From positions 29,836 to 93,835 of the forward strand of contig JAFUWG010000027.1 in the NCBI GenBank assembly GCA_017483605.1: a stretch of DNA of 64,000 nucleotides. Direction: 5' to 3'. Below are positions 52,225 through 61,030 of the stretch, in pieces (the stretch's first letter is position 1; each line of letters starts with the position of its first letter). Position numbers and translations under genes: made by a program. Source of the stretch: Bacteroidaceae bacterium (GTDB lineage Bacteria; Bacteroidota; Bacteroidia; Bacteroidales; Bacteroidaceae). The notes beneath the pieces are model-generated. The model worked only from the letters and a program-made list of their open reading frames with translations. It ran no database searches and was not told where the DNA came from.

Positions 52225-54270
52225 CTACTTCAGGAATTCTTTCATGGATTCCTGATAGATGTTGCCGTAGCCATCTACATTGTAGAGCGTCACGTGGCTA
52301 CCGACCGTGTTGATGAAGAGGCGGTAGTAAAGGTCGCGCAGGGGGATGTCGGGCGTCTCGATGATGCAGTCGTGCAAGGTGGCTGTGAAACGGTTCGTCA
52401 TCCATACGTGAAGGTCGGTGTTGTAGATGTCTGCTTTTGATGTCTCGTAAGGATTGGCTGCCGTGATGGCGAGGATGCCAGGGATTCCTTTAGCAGCATC
52501 CATCACACTTCCTGAATAGCAGGCTTCGGTGAGACAAAGAAGTTTACGGTATTTCTCTCCTTCATGCATCGCCTCGAAAGTTTCCTTGGCGAGTTGGGTG
52601 GTGAAACCGTCTTCACGGTCGAGCCATACCATTTGTCCGGGTGCACCATGACCGCTCCAGAAGACGAGCACGTTGTCATCTCTGTCGGCATGAAGGACAG
52701 CAGGCAGTTTCTCGCTTTGTTCTCCACAGAGGATGTGCTTGATGTCTGAAGGTTCCAACTGACTTGTGTGGTAGTCAATGGTCACGTTCTGGTAGAGGTT
52801 ATCACCGTTGGGGCGCACCTGTACGATTCCCGTTTGTGGGTTGCTGGCATTGTTGGCGATGTCATCTTCCATGATAAGCACGATGTGGTCGTCATCATAG
52901 CCCTGTTTGCACAGAATCTGATACATCTGCAGCACATCTGCCTGATGGCGGTAGTTGCTCCATCCGTTGCTGCCAGCCACCAACAATGCCCACTTTTGGT
53001 CAAGTTCGGGATATGTCACACCCGAATCATCCTCATCCTTGAATTCCTGCATGAGTTGTGTTTTCCAGTTCCATGCACCTAAGGTGGCATCGATTCGATG
53101 AGAACCTGTGGAGGAGATGTAGTCGAGGATGATATAGCGTCCCTGATAGAGCAGATAATGGTAATAGGTGGTGGAGAGTACGGTGGTGTAAACATTGCGG
53201 TCAAATGCAATGGAACCACAGGCACCGGCAATATGTGCATCGGCAACTTTCTTCAACGAAGTGTTCAGTGACTCGTTGCCAGAAGCGGAGAGTTGGTCGA
53301 TGAGTGCCCAATTGAGCATGACCACCGCATCATAGATTTGTGCAGCGCCTAAGGTTGGCTGCTGACCGTATTTGATTTCGTAGAGAATGTCGAAGCCCGA
53401 CTCAGGCGATGCTCCAAAGGTGATGCCTTCAATGCCTTCAGCCTTGGCACCGAAACGGTCGAGCACATCCACTCCGTAGGCGGTATCGCTGTAAAGTCGG
53501 CGAGAATGGCTATTGGCATGCTTGAAGGCTTCTTCGATGGTTTCAATCTCTTTTGACACACAAATCACGACGTCGGCATTCTCTTCGGCTGCTTTGCGGC
53601 TCTCTTCGGCAAGTGTCTCAGGACGGAAGTCGTGGATGCCTTTCACCTCCAGTCCCAATTCTTCTGCTTGGAAACCGAACCACTCCACGAAGGTCTTTCC
53701 ATAGGGCGTCTCACGGTCGGCGAGCAATGATACCGTCTTGGCACCATAATAGAGGGCGCGGCTCAGCAGGACTTCGCACTGTGTGATGTCACTTTCCACC
53801 ATCGCCCAAAGGGAGCCCGTTGAGGCATAGGCGCGTGTCAGTTCTTCGGCGGTGGCAATGGTGAGGAATGGTTTGTGGGCGGGGCAGAGTGAAGCCGCAA
53901 GAATGGCTGCATCGGCGCTGTACTTGCCGCCTATCACAGCCGCAATGTCATCGCGTTGAGCCAGTTTCTCAGCCAACTCTTCCATGTTCACCTCTTCTTC
54001 GTCATACCACTCAAATTCCATCTTCACCCTCTGTCTCTCTTTCTCATTGGGTGTGTTGAGAATGTTCTGTTTCTGGATTTCATTCACGCCATTGACAGCC
54101 ATTTCGATGGTTTGTTCCCAATGTTTCTGTTGCTCATGGTTCATTGGAAGTACCACAGCCACTTTTTGCACCTGCCACTCAATATGTTCGTCAGATGCAA
54201 CGTCGTTATGGTCGCTGCACGCCATCAGCAGCAACGCCAACAATCCTATCAACCATTTATTTCGCTCCAT
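52225..54270 (-). CDS. Lipoprotein fusing a periplasmic-binding domain to a legumain-like C13 peptidase
   Basis: 681 aa. Lipobox LLMAC (Cys about 18). Residues about 35-380 are a type-I periplasmic-binding fold (VAVVLPMNHEQQKHWEQTIE, DDIAAVIGGKYSADA, YDAVVMLNWALIDQL). Residues about 415-640 are a C13 cysteine peptidase: legumain hallmark AGSNGWSNYRHQADVLQMYQ, catalytic His in FWSGHGAPG (about 540) and Cys in LTEACYSGS (about 583). Legumains cleave after Asn or Asp. Ligand binding may control proteolysis. Overlaps the upstream lipoprotein gene by 14 bp. Confidence 0.87.
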   Translation of the reverse strand: MERNKWLIGLLALLLMACSDHNDVASDEHIEWQVQKVAVVLPMNHEQQKHWEQTIEMAVNGVNEIQKQNILNTPNEKERQRVKMEFEWYDEEEVNMEELAEKLAQRDDIAAVIGGKYSADAAILAASLCPAHKPFLTIATAEELTRAYASTGSLWAMVESDITQCEVLLSRALYYGAKTVSLLADRETPYGKTFVEWFGFQAEELGLEVKGIHDFRPETLAEESRKAAEENADVVICVSKEIETIEEAFKHANSHSRRLYSDTAYGVDVLDRFGAKAEGIEGITFGASPESGFDILYEIKYGQQPTLGAAQIYDAVVMLNWALIDQLSASGNESLNTSLKKVADAHIAGACGSIAFDRNVYTTVLSTTYYHYLLYQGRYIILDYISSTGSHRIDATLGAWNWKTQLMQEFKDEDDSGVTYPELDQKWALLVAGSNGWSNYRHQADVLQMYQILCKQGYDDDHIVLIMEDDIANNASNPQTGIVQVRPNGDNLYQNVTIDYHTSQLEPSDIKHILCGEQSEKLPAVLHADRDDNVLVFWSGHGAPGQMVWLDREDGFTTQLAKETFEAMHEGEKYRKLLCLTEACYSGSVMDAAKGIPGILAITAANPYETSKADIYNTDLHVWMTNRFTATLHDCIIETPDIPLRDLYYRLFINTVGSHVTLYNVDGYGNIYQESMKEFLK

Positions 54271-55327
54271 ATTCTTTCTCCTTCTTGATGGCTTCCTGCC
54301 GATTGGCTTCTACACCCGCCTTCAGTTGTGTGTAGCGATCAGCAATCTGCCAATTAATGTAGCCGCTCTCCAGCCCATAGTCCTGATAGCGAGGCAAATC
54401 CTGTTGGTTGTACCAATTGGTGAGATGGTCGTAGAGCACGAGGTCGATACGTTTCACCATCGAACCGACAATCAGCGTTGAATAGGCACTCTGGTCTGTG
54501 TCCATTCCTGCTGTGTAGATGCCGCATTCAGGGTTTTCACGCAGGTAGCGGTAGGCTCCCATGTTGGAGCCTCCTGCTACTGCATAGATGAAATCATACT
54601 GACCATCGTAGTCATACATTTTTTTATACAATTCTGTCGGCATGCCATATCCAGTCCAGTCATCGGCAATAGCGCTGACTACAGCAAATGAACCGTCTTC
54701 AGACTGACCGAAACCTTCCACAAAGCCATCCCGGGCATCGTGAATTGTATTGTCTTGACCGTTGCCGAGCAGGACAAGTGGATGTTTGCAACCTAATTCC
54801 CGTGCAGTTTGACCTGCTAACCATGAGGCACCATACATGCTGATGCCGAATGTCCGAATCTGTTCCGTCTCGTCTCCGCTGTCTTCTGCCTCGAAAGCCA
54901 GCACACAACGGTTGATGTTCATCTCGGCATTGGCAAACACTCTTCGGGCAATGTCAACATAGTTGGAAGAAGCAAGTACCAATAACCGTCGGGGAATTTT
55001 CCCCTTTTCGTTTGGTTTGTCAATATTCTCCCACCATGACGTGCATACAGACTCCACCTCCTCGTGACTGGTGGGGGTGATGAACTTGATGGTCATCCCT
55101 TGAGTGTGCTCATTCTCCATCAGTTTGATGCCACGTAGAATCTGGTCGTTATAACTGCCGTCGCCCAGTCCGTCAATCGAGAACAGCACAAGCACTTCGG
55201 ATTGTATAACCGGTGTCTGTGCGTTGGATGCGTCGTCATCGTCATTGCAGGATGTCAGGCAATAACCCATCGTCAGCAGCATGACTGCTACTGACAGATG
55301 GGTGAGGAGGATGTTGCTTGTCTTCAT
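54257..55327 (-). CDS. BMP/PnrA-type ligand-binding lipoprotein
   Basis: 356 aa. Lipobox LTSC followed by NDDDD, a strong Bacteroidetes surface-export signal. Basic-membrane-protein fold: LFSIDGLGDGSYNDQILRG, GQTARELGCKHPLVLLGNG, YDFIYAVAGGSNMGAYRYL, and GMDTDQSAYSTLIVGSMVKR. Relatives bind purine nucleosides for ABC import, but no ABC transporter genes are nearby, so it may be a sensor or capture protein here. One bp after the DUF4421 gene. Confidence 0.82.
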   Translation of the reverse strand: MKTSNILLTHLSVAVMLLTMGYCLTSCNDDDDASNAQTPVIQSEVLVLFSIDGLGDGSYNDQILRGIKLMENEHTQGMTIKFITPTSHEEVESVCTSWWENIDKPNEKGKIPRRLLVLASSNYVDIARRVFANAEMNINRCVLAFEAEDSGDETEQIRTFGISMYGASWLAGQTARELGCKHPLVLLGNGQDNTIHDARDGFVEGFGQSEDGSFAVVSAIADDWTGYGMPTELYKKMYDYDGQYDFIYAVAGGSNMGAYRYLRENPECGIYTAGMDTDQSAYSTLIVGSMVKRIDLVLYDHLTNWYNQQDLPRYQDYGLESGYINWQIADRYTQLKAGVEANRQEAIKKEKEYGAK

Positions 55328-55328
55328 A

Positions 55329-56525
55329 TTATAGTCTTACTCCGATTGCTGCATTTGCGAACCAGTCATTCAGTCGTCCGCTATTGCCTTTGTGATGATA
55401 ACCGAAATTGTAGAACTGACCGTTCAAGTTCACAAAATAGCGGCCAAAGTTGTAGGTGAGTGAAAGGCGTGCATTGAAATTCAGTCTGATGCGGTTGCTG
55501 TGTGCATCGGTACCCATTTCTCTGAGCCAACGATCTTCTGGCACCACTTCATCAGGATCATGATATTCATCGTCTTGTGCCAATTCGAGCACGTAGGAGT
55601 CGTAGTTGTAAATCTTCATGCGGTTGTAAAACGTCAGCATAGGCATTGCCATCGCACTGATGAGCCACCCCTTGGCTGGCACATAGTTGTAGCCGTAGCC
55701 TGCACCTAAATTCGCTTCCCACTGCTTGATGCGTCCCATATTTCCCATGTTCAGAATCAATTGGGCGTTTGCTACGTCATCGAAACGGAAGTCTGAATAG
55801 TAGAACATGGCACCAGCCAACCAGGAGCCTGCCGAACGTTTCTGGATGACACTCTGACGATAGGCGGCTTTATAGGAAAAGCGGCGCTTGTTGAAGATGT
55901 AGTAACCGTCCAGCACCATCGTCTTGGCTTTGATGGGGGAGGAGAGAGCCCATGTGTTGGCGAAGTTCATCCTTTCAGGGTCACCTCCATCTTCAGGATA
56001 GAAATCCCCTTCGTAGTGCACTTGGGGCTCTTTCGTCTTGAACTCATGCAGGCGGAAGTGTACACAATACCATGTGCCCGAACTGCTCAATGAGAAGTCT
56101 CGGCCTTTGTCACCTGCAACGTTGAAGGCATAGTGTGCCGCAAGTCCCTTGTATCCCACTCGCACACCCACAGAAGTGGACACATCTGTGCGGATACGTG
56201 GCTTACATTTCACATCACCTTCGGCACCTAAATTTGTACCATCGATGGTCGATTTCATCAGCAGGTCGGACTGGCTGAGATAACTGTCCAAACTTATGCG
56301 CCAAACTTGGTCGGGGTTCTGGATGTAGAGCGTATCTACATTCTTCACCCACTTCTTATCAACAAAATCTTGCGCTTGTTTGAAGAGTTTATTCTTCTTG
56401 ATGCCCTTGTCGGATTGTGTTTGGGCTTCCTGGCTGGTCTTGCCTATATCCAGATTCACGTCTAGTTGGGCATATCCCACTAAGGATGTCAGCGTCAAAC
56501 AACTGCAAATTAGTAATCTTTTCAT
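55329..56525 (-). CDS. DUF4421 outer-membrane beta-barrel protein
   Basis: 398 aa. Signal peptide ending GYAQ. DUF4421 features: a region before the barrel with KWVKNVDTLYIQNPDQVWRI, then alternating amphipathic strands (SVGVRVGYKGLAAHYAFNVA; RIRLNFNARLSLTYNFGRYF), ending WFANAAIGVRL. A predicted barrel of about 12 or more strands. In this operon it may anchor or expose the surface lipoproteins. 9 bp after the zinc-ribbon lipoprotein gene. Confidence 0.82.
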   Translation of the reverse strand: MKRLLICSCLTLTSLVGYAQLDVNLDIGKTSQEAQTQSDKGIKKNKLFKQAQDFVDKKWVKNVDTLYIQNPDQVWRISLDSYLSQSDLLMKSTIDGTNLGAEGDVKCKPRIRTDVSTSVGVRVGYKGLAAHYAFNVAGDKGRDFSLSSSGTWYCVHFRLHEFKTKEPQVHYEGDFYPEDGGDPERMNFANTWALSSPIKAKTMVLDGYYIFNKRRFSYKAAYRQSVIQKRSAGSWLAGAMFYYSDFRFDDVANAQLILNMGNMGRIKQWEANLGAGYGYNYVPAKGWLISAMAMPMLTFYNRMKIYNYDSYVLELAQDDEYHDPDEVVPEDRWLREMGTDAHSNRIRLNFNARLSLTYNFGRYFVNLNGQFYNFGYHHKGNSGRLNDWFANAAIGVRL

Positions 56526-56534
56526 GGTGTTTTT

Positions 56535-57080
56535 TTATTGTTTCACCACATTGGAACTACCACAAGAAGGACAGATTTTTGCAGCCATGTTAGGAAGTTT
56601 GAATTGGCTGCCACAGTTGTTGCATTTGTATGAAGTGATTGCCTTGATAATGTTCTCGCCATCCATATAATTGATGTCACTCACCTGTAATTTCATCTGT
56701 GGAATGCCCTTCACATCAAATTTCACGTTGTAGAAGACTCCCACTTCTTCACCCTTATCTACACGAACTGTTCCACGTGTGTCGGGCAGCGTGTAGGTGT
56801 AAGTGGCAGTGCCTGCATAGCCTTTTGCATATTGGGTTACTAACTTCTGGGCGTCATTTTGGCTTTCAAGTCCAATCTCGTAGAAACCATTATCATTGGG
56901 CTCACCGAACACGATAGCGCCGTCTTCGTCAATCAGTCGGGTCTGTAATTCTGCAACGGCCTTGTCGCCCAATTCCTTGCTGCTGGCATTGTCGTCATCG
57001 TCGTTGCTGCATGCAACGAACACACTTGAAGTACATACCATTAAGGTTACTAATAAAATGTAAAATCTGTTAGTTTTCAT
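56535..57080 (-). CDS. Surface lipoprotein with C-terminal zinc ribbon
   Basis: 181 aa from MKTNRFY. Lipobox VFVAC followed by SNDDDD, indicating surface export. The middle is a beta-rich domain (GFYEIGLESQNDAQKLVTQY); the last 40 residues hold a four-Cys ribbon, CNNCGSQF and CPSCGSSN. Zinc ribbons are usual in the cytoplasm and rare on exported proteins. First gene of the four-gene operon. No TAnnTTTG element is clear in the 46-bp gap to htpX, so it may be read through from lemA-htpX. Confidence 0.78.
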   Translation of the reverse strand: MKTNRFYILLVTLMVCTSSVFVACSNDDDDNASSKELGDKAVAELQTRLIDEDGAIVFGEPNDNGFYEIGLESQNDAQKLVTQYAKGYAGTATYTYTLPDTRGTVRVDKGEEVGVFYNVKFDVKGIPQMKLQVSDINYMDGENIIKAITSYKCNNCGSQFKLPNMAAKICPSCGSSNVVKQ

Positions 57081-57126
57081 TTGTTTTTGATTTTGAAGTT
57101 TGACAATTATTTTATTATATGTTGAC

Positions 57127-58131
57127 TTAGAATTGTTCCAGAATCCTGATTCGTTCTTCTGTGTTCGGATGGGTGCTGAAAAGCGATTGCAGTTTGTCGA
57201 AGAAACTTTGGGTGAGTTTCTTCGGGTGGATGATGAAGAGTTGGGCAACGTCCTCACGGTCAACATGGCCAAGCCCGGGGTTGGCTGAGATTTTGCGGAG
57301 GGCGGAGGCGAGGGCACGCGGGTTGCGTGTCAGTTCGGCACCGCCGGCATCTGCCATGAACTCGCGTTTGCGTGAAATGGCGAAACGGGTGAGGAGCGTG
57401 AGAAAATAGGCGATGGCAGCACACACGATGGCGGCAATAATCACCACGATGACCGCTACACCGCCGTTGCCGTTCTTGCTGCTGGAACGACGAGACGAGA
57501 AACCGCCCCACAGGAAGGCTCGCAAGATGCCGCGGGTGAGCAGCGTGAGCAGGGTGGAGAGGATGCCCACGAAGACGATGCTGATGATGAGCACCTTCGT
57601 GTCGCGGTTGCGGATGTGAGTCAGTTCATGCCCAATCACCCCCGCCAGTTCTTGGTCGTCAAGCAGGTCGATGATGCCCGTGGTGAGCGTCACCGTGTAC
57701 GTCTTTTGGTTGATGCCCGAGGCAAAGGCGTTCAGTTGTGGGTCGTTGATGATGTTGATTTTCGGCATCGGCATACCGCAGGTCATGCAGAGGTTCTCCA
57801 CGATGTTATACACCCGTGGATTCTCTCGGCGTTCCAGCGGCTTGGCACCCGTTGCATGTTGAATCATCTGAGCGTTGAAGAAGTAGGCAACCAAGAGCCA
57901 GATGCCCACGATGATGACAGCCCACGGTGCCCACCCGAGCCACATCTCGTTCACCAAGTCGGCATTGAAGTAGTACTGCTCATAGCCATAGCCGTCGTAG
58001 GTGCTCTGGAAGCCGAAGATGCAGCAGAACACCCACAGCATGCCGAGGATGATGCACGGGAACATCAGGAGCAGCACCATGCTGTTCCAGTTGTTCCGTG
58101 CGATTTGGGATTGTATGCCGATATACTGCAT
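57127..58131 (-). CDS. htpX: M48 family metallopeptidase, HtpX-like
   Basis: 334 aa from MQYIGIQSQ. Two N-terminal membrane helices (WNSMVLLLMFPCIILGMLWV and PWAVIIVGIWLLVAYFF), zinc site VIGHELTHIRNRD, further helices, and third ligand Glu in KREFMADAGGAEL. Membrane protein quality control protease with its active site on the cytoplasmic side. Starts 4 bp after lemA, a conserved pairing. Confidence 0.92.
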   Translation of the reverse strand: MQYIGIQSQIARNNWNSMVLLLMFPCIILGMLWVFCCIFGFQSTYDGYGYEQYYFNADLVNEMWLGWAPWAVIIVGIWLLVAYFFNAQMIQHATGAKPLERRENPRVYNIVENLCMTCGMPMPKINIINDPQLNAFASGINQKTYTVTLTTGIIDLLDDQELAGVIGHELTHIRNRDTKVLIISIVFVGILSTLLTLLTRGILRAFLWGGFSSRRSSSKNGNGGVAVIVVIIAAIVCAAIAYFLTLLTRFAISRKREFMADAGGAELTRNPRALASALRKISANPGLGHVDREDVAQLFIIHPKKLTQSFFDKLQSLFSTHPNTEERIRILEQF

Positions 58132-58135
58132 TCTG

Positions 58136-58696
58136 TTAGAACTTGATTTCGGGAGCCTTCTCCACGGCGGCACGCTGCGATGCTTCAATCTCGTACATCG
58201 CCTCCTTGTGGAAACCGAACATGCCTGCGAGGATGTTGTTCGGGAACGTCTGCACGGCATTGTTCAGTTCGCGAGTGGCAGAGTTGAAGTAGCGGCGAAC
58301 GGCAGCCAGTTTGTTCTCGATGTCAGACAGTTCGCCCTGCAACTGCAGGAAGTTCTGGTTAGCCTTCAGGTCGGGATAAGCCTCCAGGCTCACCTTCAAA
58401 CCAGCCAGAGCGGATGTGAGCATGTTGTCAGCCTGAATCTTGTCATTGATGCTGCTGGCGTTCATGGCAGCCGAACGGGCGGCAGTGACCGCCTCCAGCA
58501 GTTCCTTCTCATGCTTGGCATAGCCCTGCACGGTGGCAACCAACTGAGGCACAAGGTCATAACGCTGCTTCAACTGCACGTCGATGTCAGCAAAAGCATT
58601 CTCACGGTTGTTGCGAAGTTTCACGAGGTTGTTGTAGATGCCGATGACAGCCAGCACAAGCACGGCGACGACGGCGATAACGATAATCAGTGTCAT
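58136..58696 (-). CDS. lemA: LemA family protein
   Basis: 186 aa. N-terminal membrane helix (LIIVIAVVAVLVLAVIGIYN) and the LemA helical bundle: KLRNNRENAFADIDVQLKQR, YDLVPQLVATVQGYAKHEKE, and YFNSATRELNNAVQTFP. Function unclear; partner of HtpX by conserved neighbourhood. -7 TATCTTTG at 58744-58751. Confidence 0.94.
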   Translation of the reverse strand: MTLIIVIAVVAVLVLAVIGIYNNLVKLRNNRENAFADIDVQLKQRYDLVPQLVATVQGYAKHEKELLEAVTAARSAAMNASSINDKIQADNMLTSALAGLKVSLEAYPDLKANQNFLQLQGELSDIENKLAAVRRYFNSATRELNNAVQTFPNNILAGMFGFHKEAMYEIEASQRAAVEKAPEIKF

Positions 58697-58743
58697 AATA
58701 CTTTATTTTTTAGTGGTTATAGTTCTTGTTTATAAATAAAATG

Positions 58744-58751
58744 CAAAGATA
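58744..58751 (-). promoter_or_regulatory. -7 promoter element of lemA-htpX
   Basis: Minus-strand TATCTTTG 47 bp upstream of ATG 58696. May also drive the downstream legumain operon, since none was found there. Confidence 0.68.
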
Positions 58752-58841
58752 ATACAAACTTTCCAAACTTCCAAATATCTTAAAAATATTGTGCAATTTT
58801 TTCTCTTTCCATCCGCATAGCAAAAGCAGTCCTGACAACGA

Positions 58842-58875
58842 AACGGGGAGAAGTCAACACCGACACCTCCCCGTT
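58842..58875 (+). terminator. Terminator-like hairpin without an obvious upstream gene
   Basis: Stem AACGGGGAG / CTCCCCGTT followed by CCTGTTTTTA on the plus strand. No plus-strand gene precedes it, so it may be a leftover of a lost gene or end of a small RNA. The 600-bp gap 58697-59301 otherwise holds promoters, a palindromic triplet and two TTTTCCATAGGG repeats. Confidence 0.4.
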
Positions 58876-58892
58876 CCTGTTTTTATGTCCCC

Positions 58893-58987
58893 CTCGATGC
58901 CTCAAAAGTGGTCTGAGTCAGACCACCGAAGCGGTGTGACTCAGACCGCCGAGGTGGTGTGACTCAGACCACTTTAGGGGTGTCGAG
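58893..58987. repeat. Palindromic triplet repeat, family A copy 3
   Basis: Units 58908-58926, 58931-58949 and 58954-58972 are identical to copy 1 through all three palindromes and both spacers. Outer arms CTCGATGCC / GGTGTCGAG. Unlike copies 1 and 2, it lies between divergent genes, so termination cannot be its only role. Confidence 0.9.
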
Positions 58988-59119
58988 CATACCTCTTCGG
59001 TGGATGCTCTTTCGCCTTGCGAGGTTCTTGCGGCACAGGTCAGAAGAAGACCCCCAAAGACGCTTTTCCTGCATCTTTCAATCTGTTTTTGGGTCGCTGC
59101 ACAACATCCCTCCAACAAC

Positions 59120-59211
59120 TTTTCCATAGGGCAAGTATGGACGACTCTGTGCTAAATGACTCAGTATCTTTCGATTAAGCCCAAATGAGCCGTACAAAGT
59201 TTTCCATAGGG
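59120..59211. repeat. Direct repeat TTTTCCATAGGG, two copies 80 bp apart
   Basis: Identical 12-mers at 59120-59131 and 59200-59211 with related flanks, just upstream of the CotH promoter. Could be an operator pair or part of a dispersed element. Confidence 0.55.
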
Positions 59212-59241
59212 TGAAGGGTGCAACCCGTTTGTTTTTTTTCT

Positions 59242-59249
59242 TACCTTTG
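59242..59249 (+). promoter_or_regulatory. -7 promoter element of the CotH genes
   Basis: TACCTTTG 52 bp upstream of ATG 59302. The two CotH genes are 4 bp apart and share it. Confidence 0.68.
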
Positions 59250-59301
59250 CAGCGAAATCAGAAAACCTGAAACGGAATCATTTCTTAATCTTCAAAATGT
59301 G

Positions 59302-61026
59302 ATGAAAAGAACGGTACTTTTGTATTGCATGTTATTGTTGGCATCCATCGCCTTGAGGGCAGAAGAGGTGGATAGCCTGCTCGCCGACACCATGTATGTG
59401 GATTGGCATGTTTCGCCTGTTCCCACCATTCCGCTGCCTTCGTTTGATGAAATGGTGGAAGTGCTTCGGCAGGGCGATGCGAGCCTTGGCGTGGTGGATT
59501 ACAGCGAAGCGGAAAACATCGAGATAGCGGAACCGTGGTTTGCCTGGGTGAATATCAAGGGGTTGACCTCCTTCCCGATGTCCAAAACCGACATTCGGCA
59601 GGTGTGGGTGGAAGTGCATGACGGACATGGAGGCTATTTTCGGAAACGTGCGTTGCTGAAAGGGCAGGGCGGCTGGTCGCTAAAGTTTCCCAAGCGTAAC
59701 TTCTCCTGCCAGTTCTGCGATGACGACTGGACAGGCACCACTACGCCCGACATCCGCATAGGCGACTGGGTGAAGCAGGATGCCTTCCACTTCAAGGCTT
59801 TCTACACCGACTTCTGCCGAGGCATTGGCGAAATAGGTTACAAACTTTTCCAGCGTATCGTCGCCGACCGTCCCCCTTATTGGGAGCGTGGCGGATACAC
59901 CAAGGCCTCGAAGCGGGCACGATGCTTTCCCGATGGCTTTCCCTGTGCCGTGTATGTTGACGGGGCTTTTCAAGGTTTGTACGCATGGCAATTGAAGAAG
60001 AGCCGCAAGAACATGAACATGGAGAAGACGAATGAACTGCATATTCACTTGGATGGCAATCTGAACAATTCCACCCTGTTTCGTGGGTACGTGGGATGGG
60101 GCCAGTTTGACATCCGGCACCCCAAGGCTCCGTTCGTTACGGACAACACCAAAGCAGCCATCCTTCAATTGAGCCGCTATCATGCCGAACTGGATGCCCT
60201 CGAGAAGTCGGGTGCAGACAGCCTGTCCATCAAACGGGCGTTTGAGCAGAGGTTCGACATCGCCAGTTTGCTCGACTACGATGTGTTCTACCAGTTTGTG
60301 TGTAACTGCGACGGCTCGCTGAAGAACTGGCAATGGTTCACCTACGACGGACGCAAGTGGCTGGTGGCACCCTACGATTTGGATCAGACCTTCGGCATCA
60401 ATCTCTACGGCGTGGTTCGTCCTGCGGTGTGGGAACACTCGCCGCTCATCGAAGGTCCCTTCTACTGGGTCGAAAACTACTATCAGAAGGAACTTCGCCA
60501 ACGCTATGCCGAACTGCGGGCGAACGGGGCACTTTCGGCTGCCAATATCTTGCCCATCGTGGACGACTGGTACAGCCGAGTGTCGGAGGCGATGTACGAA
60601 CAGGAGAAAATCCGATGGCCCGACAGTCCTTGTTATGGCCCCGCAATATGCAATGCGGGTTGGAAGCCTTGTCCCGACTGGGCACGGTATAAGACAACAC
60701 CCGACTATTCCGCCACGGCGAAGTATAAGGCTGGCGATGTCTGCAAACTTGAAGGACGCTTGTGGGAGGCCACCTTGTCCGTTACGGGTGTGCGCCCCTA
60801 CCAACGCAATTCTCAACTCGACTCCCTTCAACGTCTGGAACAATGGGTGACAGAGCGTATAGCCTATCTGGATGAGGAATATCGTCTGCACGACATCCCC
60901 CAACAGATTTCGCCCACCCGCCAACCCAAGGCAAACGAGGTGTACTACAACCTCCAAGGGCTGCCCGTGAACCGTCCTCAGCGGGGTATCTACATCAAGA
61001 ATGGAAAGAAAATGTATATAAAATGA
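59302..61026 (+). CDS. CotH-kinase-like exported protein (1)
   Basis: 574 aa from MKRTVLLYC, with signal peptide ending LRAE. CotH domain about residues 95-430: VHDGHGGYFRKRALLKGQGG, SLKFPKRNFSCQF, PCAVYVDGAFQGLYAWQLKK, and the metal-site region WLVAPYDLDQTFG. CotH proteins in spores are atypical kinases that phosphorylate coat proteins; the role of secreted bacterial copies is open. Carries the shared C-terminal tag (YYNLQGLPVNRP then GIYIKNGKKMYIK). Confidence 0.85.
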   Translation: MKRTVLLYCMLLLASIALRAEEVDSLLADTMYVDWHVSPVPTIPLPSFDEMVEVLRQGDASLGVVDYSEAENIEIAEPWFAWVNIKGLTSFPMSKTDIRQVWVEVHDGHGGYFRKRALLKGQGGWSLKFPKRNFSCQFCDDDWTGTTTPDIRIGDWVKQDAFHFKAFYTDFCRGIGEIGYKLFQRIVADRPPYWERGGYTKASKRARCFPDGFPCAVYVDGAFQGLYAWQLKKSRKNMNMEKTNELHIHLDGNLNNSTLFRGYVGWGQFDIRHPKAPFVTDNTKAAILQLSRYHAELDALEKSGADSLSIKRAFEQRFDIASLLDYDVFYQFVCNCDGSLKNWQWFTYDGRKWLVAPYDLDQTFGINLYGVVRPAVWEHSPLIEGPFYWVENYYQKELRQRYAELRANGALSAANILPIVDDWYSRVSEAMYEQEKIRWPDSPCYGPAICNAGWKPCPDWARYKTTPDYSATAKYKAGDVCKLEGRLWEATLSVTGVRPYQRNSQLDSLQRLEQWVTERIAYLDEEYRLHDIPQQISPTRQPKANEVYYNLQGLPVNRPQRGIYIKNGKKMYIK

Positions 61027-61030
61027 TTAT

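Noticed and set aside
54257-55327. Nucleoside ABC transporter operon around the BMP lipoprotein
   Set aside because: No ATPase or permease gene is present; neighbours are a barrel, a zinc-ribbon lipoprotein and a peptidase.
58918-59127. Minus-strand ORF of 69 codons ending in the family A repeat
   Set aside because: Half of it is translated palindrome; no promoter. Probably repeat-derived.
59680-60957. 425-codon minus-strand frame inside the first CotH gene
   Set aside because: Shadow of a gene whose domain content is clear on the plus strand.
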